A DNA stretch of 64,000 nt from Aromatoleum buckelii (GCF_012910785.2 NZ_WTVH02000008.1:310001-374000), one strand, 5' to 3'; counted from the first letter of the stretch, positions 17,911 through 30,788 are shown. Translations and numbers: made by a program. The notes: generated from the sequence alone by a model not told the origin.

Positions 17911-18648
17911 ATGACGTCGAAGCCTTGCGCTGCATTTTGCCCGACCCGCGGAGTTGGTGCGCTTGGTCGGCTCGGGGGATTGAGCGTGTTCGCGCTATGT
18001 GTGCTCGTTGGGTCCGCTCACGCGGCGGGCGAAGGCGAGCGGGCGAAACCGGCCGTGAGGCTCGACGCAGGCGCCGAAGTGGCGAAGAGCAAGGCCGAGA
18101 CGCTGGAGGAGAAGGCGTCGAGCGACGGCGCAGGCGTGCGGCCCGGGCCGCGCGAAGCGATCACGCCCGGCGAAGCGCAGGCGGTCGATCCGAAGGGCAA
18201 GGAAGCGATGGACGACCCCTTGACGTGCCTGGCGAGAAGCATCTACTGGGAAACCAAGGGTGAAGACGTGGCGGCGATGCAGGCCGTGGCCAACGTGGTG
18301 ATGAATCGGCTCGGACAGCATGAATTTCCCGACACGGTTTGCGGCGTCGTCAAACAGGGTCAGGAAAGCGGCGCGTGCCAGTTCTCGTGGTGGTGTGACG
18401 GCCGCCCCGACGACGTGGCGGAACCGAAGCCCTACGCCGTGGCCAAGGAGGTCGCCCGCAAGGCGCTGAACGGTCAGCTCCTCGACCGCACCCACGGCGC
18501 GACCTACTTCCATCACAAGCGCGTGACGCCTCGCTGGTCGACGATTTACACGAGGACGGCGACTATCGGCGCGCATCACTTCTACAAGCCGCCTGAGGCG
18601 GTCGACAAGCCGCGGCGCCGAAGTGCCCTGCTGGGCGGCTCAAATTAG
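17911..18648 (+). CDS. SleB-type cell wall hydrolase
   Basis: The 245-residue protein has an N-terminal export signal (RLGGLSVFALCVLVGSAHA), a charged linker to ~residue 105, and a Hydrolase_2/SleB domain. The domain starts LTCLARSIYWETKGEDVAAM with the catalytic Glu, continues VANVVMNRLG and CQFSWWCDG, and ends ATYFHHKRVTPRW. This domain cleaves peptidoglycan glycan strands. The start at 17911 has GGAGG about five bases upstream. Location would be periplasmic. It follows the frameshifted remnant and is convergent with gyrB. Confidence 0.87.
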   Translation: MTSKPCAAFCPTRGVGALGRLGGLSVFALCVLVGSAHAAGEGERAKPAVRLDAGAEVAKSKAETLEEKASSDGAGVRPGPREAITPGEAQAVDPKGKEAMDDPLTCLARSIYWETKGEDVAAMQAVANVVMNRLGQHEFPDTVCGVVKQGQESGACQFSWWCDGRPDDVAEPKPYAVAKEVARKALNGQLLDRTHGATYFHHKRVTPRWSTIYTRTATIGAHHFYKPPEAVDKPRRRSALLGGSN

Positions 18649-18767
18649 CGGTCCGACAGGCGTATTTCCGAGAACGCGCGTTTTGGACCATGAAGGCGCT
18701 AAAGCAGGAAAGCTCCGTCTTGGGCTGGCCTCAGAACGCGCAGCCCCTTGCTTGGTTGAACTGAACT

Positions 18768-21278
<2,511 letters not shown>

Positions 21279-21343
21279 TCATCAAAGAACGCGCCCCCGG
21301 ACGCATGGGGGCGAAAAAGTCTGCGGGCGGTGCGCCAATTCGG

Positions 21344-22447
21344 TCAGATCCGCATCGGCATGACGACATACTTGAACGTGGCGTTGCCCGGCAGCGTCAC
21401 GAGCGCGCTCGAGTTGCCGTCGTTGAAGCGCCACTCGATCTTGTCGCTGGTGACGTTGTTCAGCACGTCGAGCAGATAGGTGACGTTGAAGCCGATGTCG
21501 AGCGGGTCGCCGTGGTAATCGACTTCGAGCTCTTCGAGCGCTTCTTCCTGTTCGGCGTTCGTGCTGACGATCTTCAGGCTGTCGTCGCCGAGCACGAGGC
21601 GCACGCCGCGGAACTTCTCGTTGGTCAGGATCGCGACGCGCGACAGCGTCGCCAGGAGCGGCACGCGGTCGAAAGTCAGCAGCTTCGGGTGGTTCTGCGG
21701 GATCACGCGCTCGTAGTCGGGGAACTTGCCGTCGATCAGCTTCGACACCAGTTCGATCGGGCCGAAGCGGAACACGACCTGGTTGCCGGCGAGAATCACT
21801 TCGAGCGGGTCCTCGCTATCGGCGAGCTGGCGCGCGAGTTCCATGACCGTCTTGCGTGGCAGAATCACTTCGGTGTGCGGGACGTCGCCCGCCAGCGGGT
21901 TCGACGCGAACGCGAGGCGGTGGCCGTCGGTCGCGACCATGCGCAGTTCGCTGCCGCTCGCGATCAGTAGCAGGCCGTTGAGGTAATAACGGATGTCCTG
22001 CTGCGCCATCGCGTAGGCGACCTGGGCGAGCTGGCGCTTGAAGCTCTTCTGGCTCACCGAGAAGCGCGTCGCGTCGCCGTCGGGCAGGTTCATGCGCGGG
22101 TAATCCGCAGCGGGCAGCGTCTGCAGCGCGAAGCGGCTGCGGCCGGCTTTGACGGTGAGGCGCTTGTCGTCGAGCGTGACTGTCACGTCGCCTTCGGGTA
22201 CTGCGCGCAGGATATCCTGCAGCTTCCTCGCGGCGACGGTGATCGATGCGTCTTCGCCGCCGATGTGGCCGGCCGTGGTCGTGCGGATCTGGATCTCGAT
22301 GTCGGTCGCGAGCAGCGTCAGCTGGTCGCCGTGTTTCTCGATCAGCACGTTCGACAGGATCGGCAGGGTGTGGCGCTTTTCGACGATGCCGGCGACCGAC
22401 TGCAGCGGGGCGAGGAGCGCGTCGCGGGTGGTGGTGAGCAGAAGCAT
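21344..22447 (-). CDS. dnaN: DNA polymerase III beta sliding clamp
   Basis: The 367-residue clamp starts MLLLTTTRDALLAPLQSVAG and contains KRHTLPILSNVLI, ATDGHRLA and the C-terminal NATFKYVVMPMRI. It encircles DNA and tethers polymerase III. The start at 22447 gives the normal family length; the in-frame extension to 22504 lacks family sequence. It lies 81 bases downstream of dnaA on the same strand, the standard arrangement. The ribosome site is weak (GGAAAG, distant). Confidence 0.98.
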   Translation of the reverse strand: MLLLTTTRDALLAPLQSVAGIVEKRHTLPILSNVLIEKHGDQLTLLATDIEIQIRTTTAGHIGGEDASITVAARKLQDILRAVPEGDVTVTLDDKRLTVKAGRSRFALQTLPAADYPRMNLPDGDATRFSVSQKSFKRQLAQVAYAMAQQDIRYYLNGLLLIASGSELRMVATDGHRLAFASNPLAGDVPHTEVILPRKTVMELARQLADSEDPLEVILAGNQVVFRFGPIELVSKLIDGKFPDYERVIPQNHPKLLTFDRVPLLATLSRVAILTNEKFRGVRLVLGDDSLKIVSTNAEQEEALEELEVDYHGDPLDIGFNVTYLLDVLNNVTSDKIEWRFNDGNSSALVTLPGNATFKYVVMPMRI

Positions 22448-22528
22448 GGCGTCAGAGTCTTTCCGGTTTGGATTAGGTTGTTCCGGGCTTGGCGCGAGGC
22501 GCAATCAAAAGAGCTGGGGCTGCGTTGC

Positions 22529-23998
22529 TCATCCCCTGAGGACCTGGGTGAGCACGTGGACGTCGTGGTTCAACTGGTGATCGCCGAGGCGCAGCTCGGC
22601 GATCGTCCGGCACGCGTGCATCACCGTCGTGTGGTCGCGCCCGCCGAACGCCTCGCCGATCGCCGGCAGCGACATCGGCGTGAGGTCTTTCGCGAGCCAC
22701 ATCGCAACCTGGCGCGGACGGGCGATGACCCGCGTGCGCTTTTTCGAGTGCATGTCGGCGACCTTGATCTTATAGTAGTCGGCGACCGTCTTCTGGATGT
22801 GCTCGATCGTCAGCTGGCGGTTGTGCGCGTTCAGGAGATCCTTCAGCGCGTCCTTCGCGACTTCGAGCGAGATGCCGCGGCCGTGGAAGCGCGCGAACGC
22901 GACGACCTTGTTCAGCGCGCCTTCGAGCTCGCGCACGTTCGAGCGCAGGTTCTTCGCGATCAAAAACGCGACGTCGTCGTGCAGATCGACGCGCAGCGCC
23001 TCGGCTTTTTTCTGCAGGATCGCGACGCGCATCTCGAGCTCAGGCGGCTCGATCTGCACGGTGAGACCCCAGTCGAAGCGCGAGATCAGCCGGTCCTCGA
23101 GGCCCTGGATGTCCTTGGGGTAGGTGTCACAGGTGATGACGATCTGCTTGCGTGCCTCGGTCAGCGCGTTGAACGCGTGGAAGAACTCTTCCTGCGTGCG
23201 GTTCTTGTTGTTGAAGAACTGGATGTCGTCGATCAGCAAGAGGTCGAGCGAGCGGTAGTAGCGCTTGAACGCGTCGAAGCTTTTCTGCTGATACGCGCGC
23301 ACGACGTCGGCGTAGTAGTCCTCGACATGCACGTAGCGGATCACCGCGCGCGGATTGTGACGGTAGACCGCGTTGCCGATTGCGTGCACGAGGTGGGTCT
23401 TGCCGAGGCCGACGCCGCCGTAGACGAACAGCGGGTTGTACGACGTGCCGGGGTTCTGCGCGACCTGCATCGCGGCGGCCCGCGCGAGGTCGTTGGCGCG
23501 GCCGGTGACCAGCGTGTCGAACGTGAAGTCGGCGTTTAGGCGCGTCTTCTCGTAGGCGAGTTCCGACGCGGTGGCGACGGCGGATTCGGGCTCGGCCGGG
23601 CGCGTGATGACGGCCGGGGCGGCAGCCGCGGCTGCAGGCGCCTGAGAGGGGGCCGGGGCAGTGGCGGGCGCGCTGCCGACGACGGGGCGCGCCGCCGGGC
23701 GCGGCGCGCCGGCAGCCGGCAGCACGAGTTCGACTTCGATCGGGGCGCCGTGGAATTCGGCGCCGAGTTCGCCGATCCGGCGCAGGTAGCGCTCCCGCAC
23801 CCACTGCAGCACGAAGCGGCTCGGCGCGACCAGCCGCAACGCAGCGCCGTCGCCCGCCTGTTCCTCATCGGCGTGCAGCGTCTTGATCCAGGTGTTGAAC
23901 TGCTGCTGCGGCAGTTCGTGTTCCAGGCGCGACAGGCAGAAGGACCAGAGATCTTGGCTCACGGGTTCGACGGTTTGGGCTTGCGGCACGGTTTTCAA
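22529..23998 (-). CDS. dnaA: Chromosomal replication initiator DnaA
   Basis: The 489-residue initiator has domain I ([20 protein letters not shown]) and an Ala/Pro-rich domain II (residues ~100-160). The AAA+ domain carries Walker [11 protein letters not shown] and LLIDDIQFF. Domain IV has the DnaA-box helix-turn-helix with the signature [12 protein letters not shown] chose the TTG at 23998 because GGAGAGGG sits six bases before it. The frame is open to an ATG at 24163, but that lies in the promoter region and adds atypical sequence; a GTG at 23989 is another option. A DnaA box overlaps the putative promoter, consistent with autoregulation. Confidence 0.96.
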   Translation of the reverse strand: MKTVPQAQTVEPVSQDLWSFCLSRLEHELPQQQFNTWIKTLHADEEQAGDGAALRLVAPSRFVLQWVRERYLRRIGELGAEFHGAPIEVELVLPAAGAPRPAARPVVGSAPATAPAPSQAPAAAAAAPAVITRPAEPESAVATASELAYEKTRLNADFTFDTLVTGRANDLARAAAMQVAQNPGTSYNPLFVYGGVGLGKTHLVHAIGNAVYRHNPRAVIRYVHVEDYYADVVRAYQQKSFDAFKRYYRSLDLLLIDDIQFFNNKNRTQEEFFHAFNALTEARKQIVITCDTYPKDIQGLEDRLISRFDWGLTVQIEPPELEMRVAILQKKAEALRVDLHDDVAFLIAKNLRSNVRELEGALNKVVAFARFHGRGISLEVAKDALKDLLNAHNRQLTIEHIQKTVADYYKIKVADMHSKKRTRVIARPRQVAMWLAKDLTPMSLPAIGEAFGGRDHTTVMHACRTIAELRLGDHQLNHDVHVLTQVLRG

Positions 23999-24144
23999 AG
24001 CGTACCCTCTCCACTGTTCACCAAGGCGGCGAAAAGACGGCGGCAGCTTGATGTGGGTTATAGGGACGCTTTCGCGGAAGTGATGCAGAGCGCGGTGCAG
24101 GGATGCCGCTCCTGCTCTGTGATCGACCGAAAGCGGAAACGCGG

Positions 24145-24175
24145 ATTCTACCCCCCGGCGCAAAAGTTATCCACA
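24145..24175 (-). promoter_or_regulatory. Putative dnaA promoter with overlapping DnaA box
   Basis: On the minus strand TAGAAT (24150-24145) follows TGGATA (24173-24168) with 17-base spacing. The perfect DnaA box TTATCCACA (24167-24175, plus strand) covers the -35. This is the only perfect box in the 258-base dnaA-rpmH spacer; TTATCCAAT at 24211 is a weak second. Confidence 0.6.
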
Positions 24176-24195
24176 GGTCTGGGCAAAAATTGTGC

Positions 24196-24224
24196 TTGAC
24201 AAACAGTGCATTATCCAATTAAAT
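24196..24224 (+). promoter_or_regulatory. rpmH promoter
   Basis: A perfect TTGACA (24196-24201), a 17-base spacer and TTAAAT (24219-24224) lie 32 bases before the rpmH start. It probably drives rpmH-rnpA-yidD and perhaps yidC-mnmE. Confidence 0.75.
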
Positions 24225-24256
24225 CTCGCGTTTGACCCAAATACTGGCAGACCGAA

Positions 24257-24391
24257 ATGAAACGCACCTATCAGCCTTCCGTCGTCCGTCGCAAGCGCAC
24301 CCATGGATTCCTGGTCCGCATGAAGACCCGTGGCGGTCGCGCAGTGATCCGCGCCCGTCGTGCAAAGGGCCGCCACCGTCTCGCCGTTTGA
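24257..24391 (+). CDS. rpmH: 50S ribosomal protein L34
   Basis: A 44-residue, very basic protein beginning [20 protein letters not shown], with [19 protein letters not shown], ending HRLAV. It is a full-length L34, a component of the large ribosomal subunit. It lies in the canonical order rpmH-rnpA-yidD-yidC-mnmE, divergent from dnaA. Confidence 0.98.
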   Translation: MKRTYQPSVVRRKRTHGFLVRMKTRGGRAVIRARRAKGRHRLAV

Positions 24392-24392
24392 G

Positions 24393-24752
24393 GTGAGCAG
24401 CCGGCCGGGCGTTGACCAGCGATTCCTCGACGCCTACAGGTTACGAAAAACGGATGAGTACTCATCCGTTTTTGCTTTTCGGCGGGCGTTCAAGGGGCGG
24501 TTTTTCATCGCCCATTATCGCCCCAACGAACTCGGGACGGCGCGCCTCGGAGTCGTCATCGCGAAGAAGCTCGCGAAGCGGGCCAACGTGCGCAACCTGC
24601 TGAAACGCATCGTGCGCGAACAGTTCCGCAAGGCGCGGCCCGCGCTTGCGCACCATGACCTCATCGTGCGGCTGCAGGCGCCGGTCAAGATGGCGACGCG
24701 CGCGATGCTCAACGACGATGTCGTGAATCTGCTCGGCCGGTTTCGCGAGTGA
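24393..24752 (+). CDS. rnpA: Ribonuclease P protein component
   Basis: The 119-residue basic protein is the cofactor of the RNase P ribozyme that matures tRNA 5' ends. It has the N-terminal [13 protein letters not shown] and the RNR region [22 protein letters not shown]. The GTG at 24393, one base after the rpmH stop, is the best start because no ATG occurs before the conserved region. No separate ribosome site is visible, so translation is likely coupled to rpmH. Confidence 0.95.
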   Translation: MSSRPGVDQRFLDAYRLRKTDEYSSVFAFRRAFKGRFFIAHYRPNELGTARLGVVIAKKLAKRANVRNLLKRIVREQFRKARPALAHHDLIVRLQAPVKMATRAMLNDDVVNLLGRFRE

Positions 24753-24961
24753 TGAAAGCGCTGGTGCTCGCTCTGCTGCGTGTGTACCGGTACGGGATCA
24801 GCCCCATGCTGGGCCGTAACTGCCGCTTTCATCCGTGCTGCTCCGAGTACGCGCAGGAAGCTGTCGAGCGCCACGGCGCGATGCGCGGCGGCTGGCTTGC
24901 GCTCAAGCGGGTGGGCCGTTGCCACCCATTCCATCCCGGCGGGTATGATCCCGTCCCCTGA
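24752..24961 (+). CDS. yidD: Membrane protein insertion efficiency factor YidD
   Basis: The 69-residue protein has the family pattern [24 protein letters not shown] and [24 protein letters not shown], with the conserved Cys pair and the C-terminal HPGG motif. It helps YidC-dependent membrane insertion. Its ATG overlaps the rnpA stop (TGATG), indicating translational coupling. Confidence 0.95.
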   Translation: MKALVLALLRVYRYGISPMLGRNCRFHPCCSEYAQEAVERHGAMRGGWLALKRVGRCHPFHPGGYDPVP

Positions 24962-24987
24962 ACAATTTCAGATCGAACAATAATCCG

Positions 24988-26640
24988 ATGGATCAGCGCC
25001 GCCTCGTACTCTTCCTCGTCTTCTCCCTTTCCCTCGTGATGCTGTGGAATGCCTGGCTGAAGCAAAGCCAGCCCGCGCCGGTCGCCGTCACTGCCACTAC
25101 GGATATCGAAGGGGCCGGCGTGCCGACGCCGACGACCGGTGTGACGCCCGGGGCGGCCACTGCGGTGCCGGGCGCGCCTGGCGTGGCGACCGCTTCGACG
25201 GCGCCCCGCATGGTGGTGCGCACCGACCTGATGGTCGCGGAAGTTTCGGCGCAAGGCGGCGACATCGTCCGGCTCGAACTGACCCAGCACAAAGCGACAG
25301 CCGACAAGACGAAGAACTTCGTGCTGTTCGACGACGGCGCGATCCATCTGTATGCGGCGCAGTCCGGGCTGATCGGCGAGAACCTGCCGACCCACAAGAC
25401 GACGTTCAACCTGCCGCAGGGCGAACAGGTCATGAAGGAAGGGGAGGACCGTCTCGTCGTGCGGCTCGACGCGCCGGAGCAGGATGGCGTCAAGGTCACG
25501 AAAGTGATGACGTTCCATCGCGGCAACTATCTCGTCGACGTCGCCTACGAGATCGAGAACAGCAGCGAGCGCGCGCTTTCGCCGCACGCGTATTACCAGC
25601 TCACGCGTGACGGCAAGCCCGCCGAGTCGGTCGAGGCGTTCGGCGTCACGACGTTCACTGGTCCGGCGTTCTACACCGAGGCCGAGAAGTTCCAGAAAGT
25701 CCAGTTCGAGGAAATCGCCGAAGGCAACGCGAAGTTCGTCAAGCAGGCGAGTGACGGCTGGATCGCGATGGTCCAGCATTACTTCGTCAGCGCGTGGCTG
25801 CCGCAAGGCGGGACGGAACGGGAGTTCTTCGCGCAGAAAGTCGGCAACGACCTGTATTCGGCCGGGGTGATCGTGCCGGTGGCGGCGATCGAGCCGGGGC
25901 AGAGCGGACGCGTCGAGGCGAGCCTCTACGCCGGCCCGCAGGAACAGGACAAGCTCGAAGACATCGCGCCGGGTCTCGACCTGGTCGTCGATTACGGCTG
26001 GCTGACGGTGATCGCCGCGCCGCTGTTCTGGGTACTGTCGTGGATCCACAGCCTGGTCGGCAACTGGGGCTGGGCGATCATCATCGTGACGATCCTGATC
26101 AAGCTGATTTTCTTTCCGCTGTCCGCCGCGAGCTACAAATCGATGGCGAAGATGCGGGTGCTCGGCCCGCGCATGCAACGCCTGAAGGAGCTGTACGGCA
26201 ACGACAAGGCGAAGATGCAGCAGGAAATGATGGAGATGTACCGCAAGGAGAAGATCAATCCGCTCGGCGGCTGCCTGCCGATCCTGGTGCAGATTCCGGT
26301 GTTCATCTCGCTGTACTGGGTGCTGCTCGGCAGCGTCGAGATGCGGCAGGCGTCGTGGCTCGGCTGGATCCAGGACCTGTCGGCGAAAGATCCGTACTTC
26401 ATCCTGCCGGTGATCATGGGCGTGTCGATGCTGATCCAGATGAAGCTCAACCCGACGCCGCCGGACCCGATTCAGGCAAAGGTCATGATGGCGATGCCGG
26501 TCATCTTCACCTTCATGTTCCTGTGGTTCCCGTCAGGCCTGGTGCTGTACTGGGTCGTGAACAACATTCTGTCGATCGCACAGCAATGGCAGATCACGCG
26601 GATGATCGAAGGTGAAAAGTCCGGCGCCAAGCCTGCCTGA
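24988..26640 (+). CDS. yidC: Membrane protein insertase YidC
   Basis: The 550-residue inner-membrane insertase starts [20 protein letters not shown] with its first membrane segment. A Pro/Thr/Ala-rich linker and the large periplasmic domain (to ~residue 340) follow. The conserved 60KD_IMP core contains [39 protein letters not shown] and the last helices up to ~540. It inserts proteins alone or with SecYEG. The start lies 26 bases after yidD. The last 29 bases overlap the presumed mnmE start. Confidence 0.97.
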   Translation: MDQRRLVLFLVFSLSLVMLWNAWLKQSQPAPVAVTATTDIEGAGVPTPTTGVTPGAATAVPGAPGVATASTAPRMVVRTDLMVAEVSAQGGDIVRLELTQHKATADKTKNFVLFDDGAIHLYAAQSGLIGENLPTHKTTFNLPQGEQVMKEGEDRLVVRLDAPEQDGVKVTKVMTFHRGNYLVDVAYEIENSSERALSPHAYYQLTRDGKPAESVEAFGVTTFTGPAFYTEAEKFQKVQFEEIAEGNAKFVKQASDGWIAMVQHYFVSAWLPQGGTEREFFAQKVGNDLYSAGVIVPVAAIEPGQSGRVEASLYAGPQEQDKLEDIAPGLDLVVDYGWLTVIAAPLFWVLSWIHSLVGNWGWAIIIVTILIKLIFFPLSAASYKSMAKMRVLGPRMQRLKELYGNDKAKMQQEMMEMYRKEKINPLGGCLPILVQIPVFISLYWVLLGSVEMRQASWLGWIQDLSAKDPYFILPVIMGVSMLIQMKLNPTPPDPIQAKVMMAMPVIFTFMFLWFPSGLVLYWVVNNILSIAQQWQITRMIEGEKSGAKPA

Positions 26641-27967
26641 CACCATCGCGGCGGCCGCGACCGCGGCCGGCCGCGGCGGCATCGGCGTCGTTCGCGTCTC
26701 CGGTGCGGCGCTCGCGCCGTTCGCCCGTGCGCTGACGGGGAGGGAGCCGAAACCCCGGCACGCGGCGTTCACGCATTTTGTCGACGCAGTCGGCAAGCCG
26801 ATCGACGAAGGCATCCTGCTCTATTTCCCGGCGCCCCATTCGTTCACCGGCGAGGACGTCATCGAACTGCAGGGGCACGGCGGGCCGGTCGTGCTGCAGC
26901 TCGTGCTTGCGCGCTGTCTCGAACTCGGCGCCCGGCTCGCCGAGCCCGGCGAATTTTCGCGACGCGCGTTCCTCAACGGGAAGATGGACCTCGCCCAGGC
27001 CGAAGCGGTCGCGGACCTGATCGAGGCGTCGACGGTGGCGGCGGCACGCTCCGCGGTGCGTTCGCTGTCGGGTGTGTTCTCCGACGAAATGCACCGCCTC
27101 ACCGACGCCCTGATCGACCTGCGGATGCTCGTCGAAGCGACGCTGGATTTTCCCGACGAAGACGTCGAGTTCCTCGAAAACGCCCGCGCGCTGGAGCGTC
27201 TCGACACGATCCGCGTGAAGCTCGAAGGGGTGCTCGAGCGTGCGCGCCAGGGAGCGCTGCTGCGCAGCGGGATGAATGTCGTCCTGGTCGGTCAGCCGAA
27301 CGTCGGCAAGTCCAGCTTGCTGAACTGCCTCGCTGGCGAGGAGCGCGCGATCGTCACCGACATCGCCGGCACGACGCGCGACGCCGTGCGCGAGACGATC
27401 GCGATCGAAGGCATTCCGATCCATGTCATCGACACCGCTGGGCTGCGGGAAACGGCCGATCCGGTCGAACGCCTGGGGGTGGAGCGGACTTGGCGTGAGA
27501 TCGCCCGCGCGGACGTGATCCTGCGCATCGTCGATGCGCGAGTCGGCCCGCAACCGGGCGACGATGCGATCGATGCGGCGCTGCCGGAAGGCGTCGAGCG
27601 GATCACGATCTTCAACAAGATCGATCTGTGCGGGCTCGAACCGGCGCGGCTGCAGCACGACGACGGCGTTGCGATCCATCTCTCCGCCCAACTCGCACTC
27701 GGCGTCGATCTGCTGCGCCGCGAGCTGCTCAGAGTGGCGGGCTGGCACGCGCATGGCGACGACGTCGTGCTTGCGCGTGAACGCCATCTGGTCGCGTTGC
27801 GCGAGGCGCTGACGCATGTGGTCGCTGCGCGCACCCAGTGCGGCGCACTCGAGTTGTTCGCCGAGGAACTCCGCCTGGCCCAGGTCTCTATCGGCGAGAT
27901 AACCGGAGAGTTTTCGTCCGACGATCTGCTGGGGGTGATTTTTTCGCGGTTTTGCATCGGAAAATAG
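26612..27967 (+). CDS. mnmE: tRNA modification GTPase MnmE
   Basis: The 451-residue GTPase works with MnmG to modify the wobble U34 of certain tRNAs. It has the N-terminal folate-binding domain ([20 protein letters not shown]), a helical domain, and the G domain with [24 protein letters not shown] and NKIDL. The C-terminal motif FCIGK is complete. The GTG at 26612 lies inside yidC and is the only start that keeps the conserved N-terminus; coupling is likely. The genomic island begins exactly in the last codons, so this 3' end is partly supplied by the element. Confidence 0.96.
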   Translation: MKSPAPSLPDTIAAAATAAGRGGIGVVRVSGAALAPFARALTGREPKPRHAAFTHFVDAVGKPIDEGILLYFPAPHSFTGEDVIELQGHGGPVVLQLVLARCLELGARLAEPGEFSRRAFLNGKMDLAQAEAVADLIEASTVAAARSAVRSLSGVFSDEMHRLTDALIDLRMLVEATLDFPDEDVEFLENARALERLDTIRVKLEGVLERARQGALLRSGMNVVLVGQPNVGKSSLLNCLAGEERAIVTDIAGTTRDAVRETIAIEGIPIHVIDTAGLRETADPVERLGVERTWREIARADVILRIVDARVGPQPGDDAIDAALPEGVERITIFNKIDLCGLEPARLQHDDGVAIHLSAQLALGVDLLRRELLRVAGWHAHGDDVVLARERHLVALREALTHVVAARTQCGALELFAEELRLAQVSIGEITGEFSSDDLLGVIFSRFCIGK

Positions 27968-27978
27968 CGAGGCTTCCG
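27950..27978 (+). repeat. Left attachment repeat (attL) in the mnmE 3' end
   Basis: The segment encodes FCIGK-stop of MnmE and the next 11 bases. It matches 49569-49593 in all but two bases plus a 3-base gap. The intact FCIGK reading frame means integration preserved mnmE function. Confidence 0.6.
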
Positions 27979-28012
27979 CGACCTTCCGAAGTGTCATGCA
28001 ATCATCCATAAA

Positions 28013-28035
28013 GCCCGCGTAAATGCGGGTTTTTT
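28013..28035 (+). terminator. Intrinsic terminator after mnmE
   Basis: A CCCGC/GCGGG stem with loop GTAAAT is followed by TTTTTT (28030-28035). It ends the rpmH-mnmE transcription unit just inside the island. Confidence 0.85.
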
Positions 28036-28079
28036 GTTCCTGCGCCGTCTTGCGAGTTCCGCGAACTACCGCCTAGAAT

Positions 28080-28295
28080 GTGCCCAGATCAGTGCCCGAA
28101 CGATGGGCACACGTGTTTTGAAAATGGGCACAGCTACCCATTAACTAGACCTAAAGTGCGGGAAACAAGCCCGTCAGGATGGGCACGCCGGGCACAGGAT
28201 GAGCCGAAGGCTACGTCAGTTAAGGGATTCAGGCATGTTGGCGATCCTTTTCCGGTGGGCACAAATTATCCAAATCTCGTATTTTATGGGCACAA
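28080..28295. repeat. GGGCAC/GTGCCC repeats upstream of the integrase
   Basis: About eight copies of TGGGCACA-like sequence occur in both orientations, for example GTGCCCA at 28080, GATGGGCACA at 28102, ATGGGCACAG near 28124, GATGGGCACG near 28179 and ATGGGCACAA near 28286. Two inverted copies (GTGCCCA at 49490 and TGTGCCCATG at 49501) sit at the right end of the island. They look like arm-type binding sites for the integrase or its excisionase. Confidence 0.6.
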
Positions 28296-28314
28296 GGACA
28301 GAACGAGGTGAGAC

Positions 28315-29628
28315 ATGGCACTGACCGATGCGAAGCTGAGAAGCCTGAAACCGACCGACAAGTTGTTCCAGGTATCCGACGGTGGCGGGCTGTTCGTTGA
28401 GGTAATGCCGGGCGGCGCGATGCCGTGGCGGCTGCGCTACCGCCTGTATGGCAAGCAGGAAAAGGTGACGCTTGGCGACTACCCGGCCTACTCCCTAGCC
28501 GACGCTCGTCACTGGCGCGAGGACTGCGGGGCGCTGGTGGGGCGAGGCGTGTCTCCGATGGCGCTCAAGCGGGGTGACGCGATTCCGGATGACGTGGCCG
28601 TGGCAGTGAAGGAGCGGGCGCAGAAGTTTATCGACGACTGGTGCATGCACGTTCGCAAGAAGATCGAGGCGAAGGAGGCCGAAGCCCGAGCGGCCAGCAC
28701 AGTGAAGGCGTTTGCCGAGCGGTGGTTCAGTGAGGTGGCCGGGCCGAGCAACAGCAACCCGCGCAACATCCGACGCATTCTCGACAAGGACGTGATTCCC
28801 GGAATGGGTGAGAAACAGGTTGCCGACGTGACCGCAGATGACGTGCTGGCGATCACGGACAAGATCAAGGCGCGAGGAGCCGATCAGATGGCGCTGGCAA
28901 CGCGCAACGTGCTCAAGCGCCTGTTCGCTTATGCTATTGCTCGCGGCCTGACGAAGTTCAACCCGGCTGCGGCAGTGGAGGCCAAGTACATCGCCACCGC
29001 CAAGAGTCGGGAGGTTGCGCTGTCGTCGGATGAGGTGGGCAGGCTGCTGCGGTCGATCTATCAGTCGTCGATGAAGCGTGCCAACAAGCTGGCGCTGCAC
29101 CTGTTGATCCTATGCATGGTGCGCAAGTCTGAGCTGATCGAGGCGCGGTGGGATGAAGTCGACTTCGATGAGGCGGTCTGGTCGATCCCTGGCGAGCGGA
29201 TGAAGAAAGACCGGGCGCACATCGTCCCGCTTTCCCGGCAGGCACTAGCGATGTTCGATGAACTGAAGGGGCTCTCCAGCGGTTCCGAGTTCATCTTCCC
29301 AAGCCGCAACACACTGAAGAAGCCGATTGCTCACAGTACACTGAATGTCGCCGTTCGCACGCTCGAGCTCGATGTGCGGGACTTCGTGCTGCATGACTTC
29401 CGGCGCACGGCATCCACGCTGCTGCACGAGGCCGGGTTCAACTCCGACTGGATCGAGAAGTGCCTTGCGCACGAAACCAAAGGCATCCGGGGGGTGTACA
29501 ACCGGGCCGAGTACATCGGGCACAGGCGCGAGATGCTTCAGTGGTGGGCCGACTTCGTTGATGCGCAGATCGAAGAAGGCCGGAAGGTCATCATCGGGCG
29601 CTTCGGGAAGGCGTACCGGGCTGCGTGA
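28315..29628 (+). CDS. P4-type tyrosine integrase
   Basis: The 437-residue recombinase catalyses site-specific integration and excision of the island. Its N-terminus is a DUF4102 arm-binding domain (MALTDAKLRSLKPTDKLFQV, GGLFVEV, YRLYGKQEKVTLGDYPAYSLADAR). A SAM-like core-binding domain (~125-225) and the catalytic domain follow. The active-site residues appear as Arg in MVRKSELIEARW, HDFRRTASTLLHE (HxxR), the LAHE histidine and the Tyr nucleophile near GVYNRAEY. GAGGTGA lies upstream of the ATG. It is the first gene inside the island, next to attL and the repeats it probably binds. Confidence 0.95.
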   Translation: MALTDAKLRSLKPTDKLFQVSDGGGLFVEVMPGGAMPWRLRYRLYGKQEKVTLGDYPAYSLADARHWREDCGALVGRGVSPMALKRGDAIPDDVAVAVKERAQKFIDDWCMHVRKKIEAKEAEARAASTVKAFAERWFSEVAGPSNSNPRNIRRILDKDVIPGMGEKQVADVTADDVLAITDKIKARGADQMALATRNVLKRLFAYAIARGLTKFNPAAAVEAKYIATAKSREVALSSDEVGRLLRSIYQSSMKRANKLALHLLILCMVRKSELIEARWDEVDFDEAVWSIPGERMKKDRAHIVPLSRQALAMFDELKGLSSGSEFIFPSRNTLKKPIAHSTLNVAVRTLELDVRDFVLHDFRRTASTLLHEAGFNSDWIEKCLAHETKGIRGVYNRAEYIGHRREMLQWWADFVDAQIEEGRKVIIGRFGKAYRAA

Positions 29629-29722
29629 TCTGAGAAGACCTGAGTTTTGCCGCGCCTACTCCGACGGGAGGAAAACCGGGTTCCCTTGCCCGGCTGGCGC
29701 GGCGCCTATTTCAAGGGAAAGC

Positions 29723-30754
29723 ATGAAAGGGGATGTTGTGGGAATCCGGGAAAGGCTCCAGGCGCGTGATGCACTCTTCATTTCATTTGCCGATCTGCTG
29801 GTGGAGGTCGCCAAGGCGGAAAAGGTGACTGAACAAGAGGCCGCTATCGGGCTATGCCATGCTGAGGCGCTTTCGGGAGTCAGTACGCGCCTACGCATGC
29901 ACGGCTACGGCGATATCACTGAAGGCGGCAATGATGCGCTCGCCTATGAAATGGATTGCGCCGTACATGGCCGTCCGCATTCATACCTTCGGGATGCTGC
30001 GCAGCATGACCTGAATGCGGGTGAAGTGGGCTTTCTTTGCGAGGAGATAGCGCCAGCACTGGCGGCTGCGGGAATCGCTGTGCCTGAGCGGCTGCGCAGC
30101 TGGCTGCCACCGGGTGCAGGCAGTGAAGCCGGGATGACTGCAAGCACCAGTCCGAAGGCAGACCGATCCTTCGTCACGTACATTCCCCGGCAGTGGATTA
30201 CCCTGACAGACGCTTCCAGTCTGCTGTTCGAGTACAACAAGGGTACGCAGTATGGGGAATGGTGGGCTGCCTTGGTCGATGCTGCCGACAGCCAGCAAAT
30301 CCAAAGCGGGACATGGCACATGGACCGTGGCGAGCAGCCGCTGTCCCACGCTGATATTCGGACGTGGTGCAAGGCCAGTGGGATCGCGTGGCCGGTCCCG
30401 CTTCCTGAAGGCTGCGAATCCGGCGCGTCTGCTCTCGCCGCCGACCTGAGGGCCGAACTAGACGTGGCGCGAGCGCGGATTGCAGAGCTTGAGCATGAGC
30501 GTGCGGAGCTGCGGAGGAAGATCGAGGCGACCGCAGCGGCGGCAGAGGCGAGCGCGATCAACAGCCCGACGATTCAGCGCATCATTGAAGCCGTTGGGCA
30601 ATACCCCGCATGGCGAGCGACAAAGCAGCAAGAGCCGAATCTGAAGTCGGTGCTTGATTGGCAAGAGAAGCAGCAGCGTGACAAGGGCAACGGTTCCCGC
30701 GTTGCCCACGTTGCGCACCACGTCATTGCGGAGCATTTCGGCCTGAAATCCTGA
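29723..30754 (+). CDS. Unknown island protein with coiled-coil C-terminal half
   Basis: The 343-residue soluble protein is not assignable to a family I recognise. The first half is acidic and contains LCEEIAPALAAAG and several aromatic residues. A central part (FVTYIPRQWITLTDASSLLF, GEWWAALVDAAD) looks globular. Residues ~245-285 form a predicted coiled coil (LRAELDVARARIAELEHERA...), and the end (QYPAWRATKQQEPNLKSVLD) resembles tails of host-regulator-like proteins on mobile elements. Start at 29723 with AGGGAA upstream. It is transcribed as a separate unit between the integrase and alpA, and closed by a terminator at 30789. Confidence 0.6.
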   Translation: MKGDVVGIRERLQARDALFISFADLLVEVAKAEKVTEQEAAIGLCHAEALSGVSTRLRMHGYGDITEGGNDALAYEMDCAVHGRPHSYLRDAAQHDLNAGEVGFLCEEIAPALAAAGIAVPERLRSWLPPGAGSEAGMTASTSPKADRSFVTYIPRQWITLTDASSLLFEYNKGTQYGEWWAALVDAADSQQIQSGTWHMDRGEQPLSHADIRTWCKASGIAWPVPLPEGCESGASALAADLRAELDVARARIAELEHERAELRRKIEATAAAAEASAINSPTIQRIIEAVGQYPAWRATKQQEPNLKSVLDWQEKQQRDKGNGSRVAHVAHHVIAEHFGLKS

Positions 30755-30788
30755 TGATCTTCTGACGCCTCAATCCGCTGCAACGGCG

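Noticed and set aside
28078-28311. 77-codon frame before the integrase
   Set aside because: It consists of the GGGCAC repeat region and has no ribosome site.
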